Shown: positions 1 to 10,900 of the stretch, piece by piece | How positions within the stretch are numbered: position 1 is the stretch's first letter | Layout: each line of letters starts with the position of its first letter | NCBI GenBank assembly: GCA_964035545.1 | Contig: OZ037768.1 | Location: forward strand, 9,229,241-9,293,240 | DNA length: 64,000 nucleotides | Source: Bugula neritina | Taxonomy: Eukaryota; Bryozoa; Gymnolaemata; Cheilostomatida; Bugulidae | Direction of reading: 5' to 3' | The notes under the pieces: generated by a model | What the model was told of the DNA's origin: nothing | What the model saw: only the letters and a program-made list of their open reading frames with translations | Databases searched by the model: none | Made by a program: the position numbers and the translations under genes

Positions 1-740
1 CAGAGAGGGTTGACAGTTCCCATGGCTCACATGCCATAAAATCCTTGCTGAATAGCCTATTTACTATTATGAACAAAATATTGGTAAACAGAAAGTTGGT
101 ATAATTCTACCCTAGAGCTTGCACTATGTGAACGTAAACAGAGTTTACACTATTCAGGCAATCAGATGTATGTATTAGAAGACCATTCAAAAACCCAGCC
201 AATCAGAGTTCTGTACCAAAATCTGGCGGCTCATTACCAGCTGGCATATTGGGGAACAGTATTCATTCATACTTATAAAATAGAGAACAAATAAAGCTAA
301 GAGTTATGTAACAACTGGCCTTAAACTGCAAAACTGTACCAGGTCATTTTTGTAGACATACTATTTTTAATTGCATTTTATAAACACTTAATTTAGATGT
401 TTTAAAAAATACATCAGAGTGTCATAAATTTAAGATATGAAATAAAGTAATGCACTTGAAAAAAGTTGCACAACTACTTTCTAGAAGCATGCATTTTGCA
501 AACGAACTTGCAGAACTTTATATAAGTTATAATGGTGGAGTATTGACCTGGCACACTTTGCTGATTGGCTGAGTTTTACATGGTCTATTTTATTACCGCT
601 TCAACCCCTATTTTTGTAAAATTAAATTCATTAAATACTCAAAATTTGAGTCAATTTATTTTAAATTAAAAAAGCACAAACCAATGAATGCATAAAGTCT
701 TTTGTGACCGGTAAACTAAAGCTTAATTTAAATTTTCAAA

Positions 741-833
741 ATGAAAATAGCTGTCAATTTATTTTTAGCTTGGGAATGCTTTGGCTTACAGAAATTTTTT
801 ATAAATTTAAGATGATTGATAATTATTTTAAAT
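741..833 (+). repeat. Dispersed repeat, copy 1
   Basis: This segment resembles 41362-41462 over about 95 bp. Both read AAATAGCT(G/A)TCAATTTATTTT, then GGC(T/A)TACAGAAA, then GATGATTG or AATGATTG and a TAATTATTT tail. No coding potential or terminal repeats are visible. It is probably an old interspersed repeat of unknown class. Confidence 0.45.
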
Positions 834-1980
834 AATAACAGCTAAGATAAATAAAATAATTTAAATTATTATGAGACAAAAGGCATTTCAGTTTACTATG
901 TAACTAGCCACCACAATCGTTGATCTCTGCCTCCGTCACAAATCATTTCGATTAATTAAACCGAAGGAACCATTTTCATCATTAGCATGATGTGAAGGAA
1001 ATTTTTCATCGAAGGAGCCGTTCCATTGAATTTCCGGCTGCGGTTTTGCTACCATGCAACTATTTCCAACTATTGCAACTATTTTTTGACAAAATCCATT
1101 AGCATAATGCGATAATGGAAACGTAGCGAATATAGTAATAATAATATAGGCTTCAGCTGCCCAAAACAAGTCGCTATTCCCATGCCAACTTGGTAGCTAG
1201 GCCTACTTGTTACAATAATATTATTAAATTACCAACATATTACATCAGGTACAGGTTATAGGAAAATATTGTTGCCACTCACCGTGTGTGTTTCTAGGTA
1301 TGTATTTGTGTGAGTACTTGTGTACGTATATTTGTGTATGTGTGATTTTCCATGTGTTTTGTGTGTGTTGTGTGAGTGTTTAAGCGTGTTTGTACATAAT
1401 AATTAAAATACACAGAGCATAAAATATAAATAAGAAATTGTTTTTACAATATAAAGATAAATAGAAATATACTTCCTAAATGCTGTAACGTGTTACCTGC
1501 GTGCCCACTGGCCTGCTCTAACCACTCCACTGCCGTGTATCAACACTAGTAGCTTTTCACAATCATTATAGTTTTTACTCACAAATATGAAAGTGCTTTC
1601 TTTCTACAAAATAATTTTGCCAAATCTAAAAACATTTTATTGTGTTACATAAGATGATGAAAACAACTATTTGAAAATATACACAAACTTAATATATTAC
1701 AAATTTGGGTATACAGCAGCCAGTACAACTCATACACAGGGAGATGACCATCACATAACAATAATGAGGTATTGTTATACGATTGCTGAATTGACCACTT
1801 CTGAGGCAAGTCACAATAAATTACATAATTCCAAAAGGATGGGATTTTTTACTAAAATTACCAAACAAGGAAGAAATAAACAAATTTGAGAAAATATAAC
1901 AAAACTCAATACCAAAACCCAGCAAAGTTTCATTTGTATGAAGGTTTATGTTTATATATATAGTTGTAGCTAAAAAGAAG

Positions 1981-2100
1981 CAACTGTGGTCTAGTGGATT
2001 AGTAAGCACGGCTCAGCGGTTCGAACCCCAGTAAAAGCCATTGGTGATGTTAGGAAGGACATTCAGTTATAGGACAACTGCACTTCCAATTAAATAATGA
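1981..2100 (+). repeat. tRNA-derived SINE
   Basis: The head looks tRNA-like, with GTGGTCTAGTGGATTAGTAAG resembling an A box and GGTTCGAACCCC matching a B box. It is followed by GGTGATGTTAGGAAGGACATT. A related core, AGTGATGTTAGAAAGAGCATC, occurs in the copy at 10214. The lack of a complete cloverleaf 3' half and the shared non-tRNA core argue for a SINE rather than a tRNA gene. Confidence 0.6.
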
Positions 2101-2246
2101 ATGGAACAAATTGCAAGCATCACAAAATGTTTTGGAACTGTAGGAATGACAGCACACAGCCTATAGACAAAGATATTTACTCAACTGTTGACTTACATCA
2201 CCAGGCACCAGGTGTTTTTTCTGCAGATGCACATCTTTTTCTAGCC

Positions 2247-2375
2247 GTTCATACACAATTTCAGTCATTAACTGTAGTATAAAAAGCAGTTCATACATGA
2301 TTTTAGTCATCAACTGTAGTATAAAAGCAGTTCATACACAATTTCAGTCGTCAACTGTAGTAAAGAAAGCAGTTA
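2247..2375 (+). repeat. Three-copy tandem repeat, about 41 bp
   Basis: Three copies of a unit containing GTTCATACACAATTTCAGTC and AACTGTAGTATAAAA follow one another. They lie shortly after the SINE at 1981. No gene is seen here. Confidence 0.7.
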
Positions 2376-2729
2376 TAAATGCCTGTTTATTTTGTGGTCT
2401 CTTAAATCTGACAAAACAAAATAAACAGGAAACGTATTGGGTTATTAAAGCAACAGATTAGAATTTTAGGCTCACTTCTCCAATTGCCTCATATCTTTTC
2501 TGATTACGTTGATGGTCGCCAAAATAATTAAATTCAAACGGATGATTCGCATTATCAACCAACTCTCTCTCATCTAAAATAATATTGAACAGTTTCTGTA
2601 CCCTTACTTTGATAATAATTGCAATATATATCTTGAAAGTGAAAAATTATAAGCTTACAGAACTAAAGAAATTAGTTCCAAATACTAAAATCCTTGTCAC
2701 TACTATCACAAAATGGCGCACATGCATAC

Positions 2730-2816
2730 CATTGAATTTTAACCCAAACTTTTTATGTAACCTGGCTTCGGCAGACATTGCATTATTCCCGTTAGATTGT
2801 CCTCTTTCGGTCTCCT
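2730..2816 (-). CDS. Possible second coding exon of the unknown membrane protein
   Basis: An 87-nt open segment is bounded on the minus strand by TTTCAATTTAG and by G|GTATGC. It begins with two codon bases and ends with one. That is exactly the phase needed to follow the exon at 5994-6282. It would add about 29 residues, starting EETERGQSNGNN and ending HKKFGLKFN. Its base composition is richer in G and C than the surrounding sequence. No later exon was found, and the family is not recognised. The link to the first exon is inference over a 3.2-kb intron containing repeats. Confidence 0.4.
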
Positions 2817-3916
2817 CTAAATTGAAAACAAGAAGCTGAGAATTAGCACATGTGCAAAAGTTACGTGAAACCATATACCAGCAGTCTAAAAAAACAACTT
2901 TGTTAAAAGAATGGATAAGCCCTGCAAATCAAATTATCAAGGTGATTTACTAATGGGTACCTGAAAACAGTACATTTAAATATTATCTTTCAACATTTCA
3001 ACTCCCTTCCATTGAATTGATGGAAAACAATGTATACTGCTTCAACAGTAGTAGCTTGATGTAACAAACAGTATTGTTGAAAAACACTCCTAACCCCTTC
3101 ATTATTAATTTAGCAGCAAATGTATAAAGATAATTTTCACACACATTGGTATAGGTATGATTGTCATTATTATGTTTACCAAAATTCATATCACATGTAA
3201 ACATCTTCTATTAACATTCCTTCATAAATAATAATGTAAGAAATAAAAATGTAGCTAAAATTATGTAGATTCTGATCAGTATTTGTAGGCTAAGCTGTAA
3301 GAGGTTATAATTCATCATTAACTAAAGACAACATTATGAAATTCCAGCAACAGTATAGAGTAGACAACAAATGTATAATATATCGGCCTTTACAACAAAA
3401 ATACTAAATTTTCTGCTACTAAATAAAGAAGCTTCCTAATAACTCAAATGAACAATTTTTTATTGGTTAAAGATTGTAGATAACATTTTTGTGGAGCAAA
3501 GCCATTTTTTCTAGAGGCCAAGTGCTCTTCTTGTTCTTCTATGGTAAGCACTAATGAGTACATGTAATCAAATTTAAATAAATATTCTATAGCAACATGC
3601 AGAAAAAAATCTCCATTATAGGTTAAATGAAGACTGGCTTGTAATAATGCAAATATTGCATTGGAAAGCTACTGTTGGGTATTGGATATAAAGCACCGGC
3701 CATCAACTTTTAAATGCTTTAATGCCTTATGAGATGCAACTCAATTATTCATAGAGTTTACCCATAACCAGTTGATTTGTAGGGAATCCGAAAGCACCCT
3801 TAAATTCCGGAGTAAAATTTTATACTGTAATGAATTCTCATCCTCTATTGTCCTGAAATAACAGCGTGCATCAGTATTATAAATACTGTTGCGCATCGTT
3901 TTTAATGCTGTAATTG

Positions 3917-4185
3917 TGTAGTAGATTTTTGCATGTGCTTGTTTGATTTATGTTCCCCTGTTGTTGCCCGAGATCGGCATTTCGGGCTGCCGAAAGCCCC
4001 GAAATGCCGAAGGTTGGCGTTTCGGAAGTCCGATATCGGCAACAAAGGAAAAACCCTATCTCTTGCTGTATATAAAAGCCAGCGAGTTCCGGTGTAGTTC
4101 AGTCTACTACTGGAGCTCACTGGCAGAGGACCTCAAATATTAGATTATTCTACTCAATAAAGATTGCTTCAACTGTATAACACAT
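3917..4185 (+). mobile_element. LTR-like element, copy 1
   Basis: The element runs from a TGTAGTAG start through a long inverted repeat to a TATA box and a poly(A) signal. A perfect 13-bp inverted repeat lies at 3974-3986 against 3998-4010, inside an outer TGTTGCC/GGCAACA pair. TATATAAAAG follows near 4069, then a conserved GTAGTTCAGTCTACTACTGG block and AATAAA at about 4157. This order resembles U3-R-U5 of an LTR. It matches 5501-5795 in the same orientation. I found no clear target-site duplication, primer-binding site or element ORF, so a solo LTR or non-autonomous element is likely. Exact ends are uncertain. Confidence 0.5.
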
Positions 4186-5500
4186 CTTGTTCTCTCTAAC
4201 AAAGAGTATGTTCAGGCACTAGTTGCATTCAACTCACAAAAATATCACAATACACATCCATTAAATTCTAAAAACATTCTAATATGTTGAAAAAATAAAA
4301 GAAAAGTGAACATTCACTTACTGGCACAAAAAATTAAGTAAACTATTATGTTTTTCGCAAGGCAGAAACCTCACATTTTTATTGAAAAATCCAATAATTT
4401 GAGTTTTACTGTACAAAGCAGAACATCTAAGTTTGATCAATAATGCAGACTGCACAGATAGCCTTCAACAGCCATCTCATGTTAGTTTAGCCATGTTGTT
4501 AGTTGAGTAATTTGCAAGACAGCTTAAGATACCATAGATTATAAAAAAGTTGTTGGGCTATAGCATGTGTGATTATTGTGAAAAATTTTTATATTATATA
4601 AAGTTCTTTTACTTATAATTCGAAAGTTAGTTCTATTAGGACCATATTTAAATAATAAAAGTGGAAATAAAACTCCGTATTTGGAGCAGTACAGCTTAGC
4701 TAAGCAAAACCTAGAGATGACTTACTGGCAAAAAAGTCAATACCTGGTTTGAAATAAGTTTAATTCCTTAAAATATTATTTCTTTGGCCCGAAGATTTTA
4801 ACAATTCTTTCTATAAAATTTAGAAAAAATTAAAGCGTAAATTATAAAGGTAATCATGTAGCAGCATTATAGTTTAAGTTGACCCAACTGAGACTACAGG
4901 TTCTTTTCGGTACTTCTAGGTCACAGAAACCACCTGATGGTAAAGTGCCTTTGTTGTCTGATTACAAGACATGAGCTTAGTTATACAAAGGGAAAAATGC
5001 CATCTTATACAAATAATAACACAAAAAACCGTTGGTAAATTTAATGAGCTTCACAATTTTGCAAACAAAATTAAGTAAAACATAGGAGCATTGTTTGCAT
5101 TCCCTATGTGTGCAGTGGGTTTTAAAGGCAATAAAATATGATTAATGATTTGCTAATTTGCCTACTCAACAAGTATCGACTAGTGGGGGCAACAGCCTTT
5201 AAAAAATTGTACGGTTAATTTTTCGGCAATAAAAAAGCAAAATAAGATTTGCTTATTATTTTTATTATGCAATAATTATATAGCCAATAAGCTTTGTAAA
5301 CTCAGGCTGAATATAATTTTGTAGACCACGAAAACTTTCAGAATGAAGTAGAAAAGCAAATTTTCAGCATCTACCAGTAACTAATTGCTAGAAGATTATG
5401 TTTATTTACTCGACGTGGTAAGAAAAAAGATTTGAACATGAAAAAATATAAATTATACAATACAGGAGCCTAAAATTAAAAGTATTTTGAATGTTAAATG

Positions 5501-5795
5501 TGTGGTAAAATTGTAGCATGTGTTCTTAATTCTTTTCTGATTTATTTCTTCCTGTTGTTGTCTGAGGTCAGCACTTCGGCTTTCCGGAAATGCCTATAGT
5601 CGGTATTTCGGACTGCCGAAGTGCCGAAGATCGGTGTTTCGGGTCTCCGATCTCGGCAACAAAGGAAATTCCTATATTTTGCTTGTATATAAAAGCCAGC
5701 GAGTTCCAGTGTAGTTCAGTCTACTACTGGAGCTCGCTGGCAGAGGACCTGATTCATACTGAATAAATAAAGATTGCTATCAACTATACACGGCA
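5501..5795 (+). mobile_element. LTR-like element, copy 2
   Basis: This has the same order as copy 1: TGTGGTA start, palindromic CCGAAGTGCCGA-type segment, GTATATAAAAGCCAGCGAG, the GTAGTTCAGTCTACTACTGG block and AATAAATAAAGATTGC. The two copies are clearly diverged in the palindromic part and near-identical around the TATA box and the block after it. Unequal conservation suggests that the promoter part is the constrained segment, or that the copies belong to different subfamilies. The 1.3 kb between the copies has no protein-coding signal. Confidence 0.5.
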
Positions 5796-5993
5796 GCTAC
5801 CCTAGTAATTACTAGTTAGGAAGCATACTGAATACGCAAGCAAAAACCCACGCATAGTAATTGTGCAAATTACAACAATACACTACAAATACAATAATTA
5901 GCCTTAGTGAGTGACCAGCTTGTTAACGAATGTGCAAGAATGAGTGCCAGGCCTTGGATCAACAAAAAAATTAGTATAAATAAATAACAATAC

Positions 5994-6282
5994 CTTTTTG
6001 ACTGATCTCATTATTTCCGTTTTTTCCATCGTCACCAGTTTCAACTTCATTTTGCCTGTCTGCCATACTCTTTTTACCTTTCAAGGATAAGTATGACTTA
6101 GCTTTACTTTTAGTTTCAGTTTTATAAAAATAATATGAAGCAGTAAATATCCCTGCTGCCGTTAAACATAACGCGTAACTGTATCGGGAGTTCATAAAAT
6201 GGTAATACAGCTGAGTGATGGCGCTAGATAACCCTTTACTTTGATTCTGAATTGCATTGCTGGGAGAATCCGAGTGAGGCAT
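5994..6282 (-). CDS. First coding exon of an unrecognised single-pass membrane protein
   Basis: The ATG is at 6282-6280 and the exon ends AAAAAG|GTATT after 96 codons plus one base. The product starts MPHSDSPSNAIQNQSK. A hydrophobic segment at residues 35-53 (ALCLTAAGIFTASYYFY in the middle) is followed by a Lys-rich stretch with KTETKSKAKS and LKGKK, then an acidic, Asn-rich tail. A short polar N terminus, one membrane span and a basic flank are the layout of an outer mitochondrial or ER membrane signal anchor, but I do not recognise the family. The gene is divergent from COMMD3 and probably shares its promoter region. Downstream exons are incomplete. Confidence 0.55.
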
Positions 6283-7063
6283 AGTGAAACTGAATGTGGT
6301 AGCTGCGGTTATTCGAGTCCAACACTAGGCCCCGGATTGGCTAATATTTCTTTTAACTTGTTTTCAACGCTAAACTCACTATAGTATAACTATTAGGTAT
6401 TAGTACTAGTAATACTTGTATTTTCACTCGAAAACTTTTAGCGATTTACAAATACTAATAGACAATACTCAATAGTAATACTAATACTAATATTAATAAG
6501 TATAACCATAAGGCAAGCCTAAGGCTTAGGCGTAACGTTAACTAGGTTTACTTTATCTAAGATCTTCATTATAAATGCACGAATCGATATTTTTCACATG
6601 TTAAAAACACAAATTGTTTGAAATTTGTGCATAAGTACGCGTGAGTATTGCGTTTAATGTTAGAATATCAATATTATTGATTTTGGTAGGCTCCCTAAAT
6701 AAAACGAAACTTCTACTAACCTTTAGCTCTAGAACAGCATAAAAGATCCGCAACAGCCGCCATTTTAGGGCCTCATGACTTGAGTATAGTCGCGTATTAA
6801 AATAAGAGTGTTATCTTAAATTTAACTATGCCAAGGTCACTGAACTCGCTGCGCAGAACTTCTTATCCTTATGTATTTTCAGTAGTCGCGACCTCCTGCC
6901 TCATAAACTATATCGAACCCACCCACCGATATTTGACGTTATTCATTCAACTCAGAAATGGTAGATAAATCACGCTGATTTAACTTAACTTAAAGTTACA
7001 GTAGCTATGTAATACTCGTTATTCGTTATACTTATCATATACTCCATTGAGTAAGCTGAAAGA
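6283..7063. promoter_or_regulatory. Divergent promoter region between the unknown gene and COMMD3
   Basis: Two start codons lie head-to-head 781 bp apart, with no other gene between them. A shared bidirectional promoter is the simplest reading, but this is inference from spacing. A YY1-like site is listed separately. TA-rich runs of alternating TACTA/TAGTA fill 6380-6500. Confidence 0.4.
6756..6766 (-). promoter_or_regulatory. YY1-like site
   Basis: GCCGCCATTTT reads AAAATGGCGGC on the minus strand, which is the classical YY1 consensus often found just downstream of TATA-less starts. It lies 298 bp before the COMMD3 ATG. It is the only such site I noticed in this interval. Function is inferred from the motif alone. 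Confidence 0.4.
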
Positions 7064-7926
7064 ATGGACGTTAGTAAAGATGTTTTCTACAGTTTACAAT
7101 TGGCAGGAAAAAATATTGTCATTGAAGACAGTGTTTATATTCAATTACTCCAAAGTGCTAGATGTAGTCTTGAAACAACTACCTCCTTCATCATTGACAA
7201 ACAACTTCAAGGTATTATAATTATTATTTAATTTCAATTTGATATTTCAATTTGGTGAATTTTAGCAGCTCAACTTGAACTTGATTTTAATTTATTTCAA
7301 CCCTGTCACTGGCAGTATCAGTATAACTAATAGTAATAGTTATAGTAATACTATTAGTATTACGGTATTACTATTAGTATTACTATTACTATAATTGTAA
7401 GACTAAGTATTAGTAAAGCTGTAAATTATTATTAAATTTAATACATAATAATATTGTGGTGGCTCGTAGAGCTACCATCGTAATAACGGGAAATGTTAAT
7501 CCCCTTTTTAGTGCAGCACGGGGTCATTGGGATGACCCGGGACATCAGACCACCAATTAGAATGACTGACAGTTTTTAGTAGTTATAGCTTCCCGCGTTG
7601 TAGTTAGTTAGGTTTAGTCTGGTAAACTGTATAGACCGTATCAAGTAGCTGAATGTATTGTGATAACTGTAGTTTTTGTGGATGTATTATTTGTGTAAAA
7701 TATATTATTATTATTAACTCGAATTACACTGGCGAAGTTGATCTCGCATACTAAACAAGTAGTCACTTGAGTGCACACCAACCCACAGTATAAAAATACA
7801 ACAATATATTATTGAATAATATAATATTTTTGTAATGGATAGTGTAAGTGTAGTTGCAGCACAGACTACACTTCGTAGTAGAATCTCAAGGCGTGGCAAA
7901 CTATTGTGTATATCCAATCACGTAAT

Positions 7927-7966
<40 letters not shown>

Positions 7967-10900
7967 CGAAGCAGAGAGCTTCGGGACTTTGAGTTAGAGT
8001 TTAGATGTAAGAAAATCTAGATGTATACAAATGTAATGTGACTTGTGTTATTTTAATTCAGGGCAGCTGAATGCAACCCTTTTTCTTAGTATAATTACTT
8101 AAATATATATACCTATCATCCTTCTGTGAAAACTGGCGTAATTCTTTGTCGCTGCATAAATAATCACTGGAGTAGTAATTGCAAGCACTAGAACCCACCA
8201 TAATACTATCTTGGGAAAGATAACATTATGTATTAAATTTAATAATAATTATTTATTGTAATTTTTACTATAAGTATTTAAAGCTGCAGGCGTAGTGGTA
8301 GTATAAGTATTAGCAGTAGTAGTATTAGTAGTAGTATTAGTAGTAGTAGTATTAGTAGTAGTACTAGCAGTAGCAGCAGTAGTAGTGTAATAGTTTTGTG
8401 GGTTCAGAGCAACTAAGCAGAGAACATAACTCCTTGTCTGCTAGAGATGAGAGCGGTTCTTGAAGTGTATTAGAAATAGCTTTATTCTAGTAATAGTAAG
8501 GTCCTTATTCTGATTCTGATTCTACACTGCGAGCTCGCCTCCTTACATAGTTTGGAAAAAGTTCCTTCTGGAATCTTCCACCGATCTTAGGCCGAAGATC
8601 GGACATTTTCGGAATGTCGGGACCAGTAATCCTCCGAATATAACCGACATTGGAAGACATACTCGGACTTTCGGAATCTTACTGGAGGGCCCGACATTCC
8701 GACATGCCGATTTCGGTCAAAGAGTGGTTTACATAAAAAAGATATTACAGATAAAAATTTGATGATTAATGCGCTGAAATAATACAAAGGGAACACAAAT
8801 CTAAAAACCACCACAGTAGTACTAGTTATAGTTATTTTATAATAACTGTAAGATTAAGACACATTGGGTTTGACATTCACTTTCTCTAGAATTAGTGACT
8901 CGTAGATTTGGCCTATGGCTATGAAAGAGATATCTAATCACCGTAACTTTATGTTATAAGTATAAGTACAGACTCTTTAGTTTAAATTGTGTAGACCAGA
9001 CATAACTGAATTTTATATGATAATGGTGTTTGTCAAAACTGGTTTCATCTTAATATTGAATTTGTTGGTTTGTCAAGTAAAGGAGCTAATCTTCTGATCA
9101 GGTTAAAACATTAATGTGCTAACTAACATACAAACAATTCAGAGATAAGAAAGTTTTTTGTGTCAAAAAGCCCTCAATCACAATAGTAGAAGGATAAAAG
9201 AAGTTAAAATTTTACTCTGACATTTTAATGTTAAGCAATTATTTTAGTTAGACTACTATTATAGTACAAATGGTAAAATAATATTGAATATTTGTATTAG
9301 TATGAAGATAATACTCAACTCAAATTTTAGTTTTTACACTGGGCAGAAACTTTTTAATGTCAGCTACAAAATATATTGATATGTTAATAAATATTAATTT
9401 AAGACCGCAATCTAACCCTGCGAGTTTTAACTTTGTTTTCAATAATTTATTGACATACAAACAAGGTTTTATTAAATTACAAATAATGTTAGTTTGTTGC
9501 AACATTCATTTTTAATTGTCTTCTTAGCAATGCCCATTATTTTGTAGATGATTTAAAACTCTCTGATGTACATGAAAAAAGAGCTCTTTATGGGTTAACT
9601 AGTTTTCTGTTAGAATGTGCCAAACAGAATGTTACTTTGGATGAAATAAGGTTTGTTTTTTAAATAAATTGTATTAGTAATATATAAAAACTGGTATCTT
9701 TTGGCTGCTTATAGAAAGTATTAAAGTGTATTGTTTAGTTTTGTTTGCCAAATCCATTCTCACTGGTAACAATATGTCAACAGAGAATAGCATCCCCAAT
9801 TGTTCTATTTAGTTGAATTTCATGTTTTGCTTGGTTTTCAGTTTTGTATTTTGATATCCATTTCATGGAAAAAGTATTCTCAGTCTTAGTTATATAAAAA
9901 GATTTATTATACTAGTTTATTAAATTTTTAACTTTTTGAACTATGCTCTAGCAAAATAGTATTTATCACTGATTGCAGCCACCTGTAAGATAGAGAGTGC
10001 AACTAAGTCTATGAAAGTATATTCTTTTCCTTCTAAAAGACATAAGAAAACCAGTGGACATGACCTAACAAGTCAACACTTATTATTAGAGTGTGTTTCG
10101 CACATGACTTACAAATAACAAATCAGAAGTCATTGAATAAATAGCGTTTTAGCATAAACAAGTTTTTAGGGATGTGTTTGATCAACAGGCAGGAATAAGC
10201 TTAAAGCTATAAGCAGGGAGGTGTAGTACAGTGGATAGGCTCCCAGCGGGTCATCAGTGATGTTAGAAAGAGCATCTGACCGCTCCTGTGCCACAGTAAA
10301 AGTTCTCAAACCATGTTATCAACCTGGTTTGAGACTATAATTCCCCCCCCCAACAACCTTATGGTTTTCAAAGGGAGGGGGTATTAAGGGCAAAACCTAG
10401 AAACACTGCAATCAGTTTTTTCACAAAAAGTTTAGCATCTGATTATTTTAAACTTTAGTACTAAGTGACGCGCTGTGCGAATGCACAGTATGTGAATTAT
10501 TGTTTTGTGTATTTCTAGTCTCTCAAACACTCCAACTAGTTGCTGTTTTGTGTATTATGGTTTGTTTATTTCTTTTTAATTTCTTTATGCTGAACTAGAA
10601 CCTAGTTGGATTATAGAAATGAATAATGTTATTGCACATATATGAATTTAGAGCTGTCTTAGAAGAAAGTAACTTTAGCCCCAAACGAATACAGCACTTC
10701 CTGGATGTTTACCACCAGCATAGAGATGCTATTCGAAGAAATTTGGCTAGGTCAGTTTGATTTAGAAGATCACCTCAAAGATGTAGTTTATTAAAAAAAT
10801 AATGTCTGTCTTAATTAAAATTAACATTTTGAAACTAAAGTTTTGCTTGAATATATAGTACTGAGCGTTTCCTGAACCTCCCACTTATTTCATTCAAGCT

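Larger units (their letters stand above)
1..5993. other. AT-rich tract, mostly intronic or intergenic
   Basis: Most of this stretch is AT-rich and shows no recognisable gene. It holds a SINE, a short tandem repeat, two LTR-like elements, a GT-rich stretch near 1276-1395 and one plausible minus-strand exon at 2730-2816, each listed separately. A minus-strand open stretch at about 948-1077 has a less biased composition and ends in TGA. It could be a terminal exon, but I could not match its splice phase to a neighbour. If the exon at 5994-6282 belongs to a gene running leftward, much of this tract is its intron. Confidence 0.5.

Noticed and set aside
1981-2060. Functional tRNA gene
   Set aside because: A and B boxes are present but the acceptor stem does not close, and a SINE core follows.
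3917-5795. A single intact LTR retrotransposon
   Set aside because: No gag, protease, reverse transcriptase or integrase signal, no clear primer-binding site or polypurine tract, and the two ends are well diverged.
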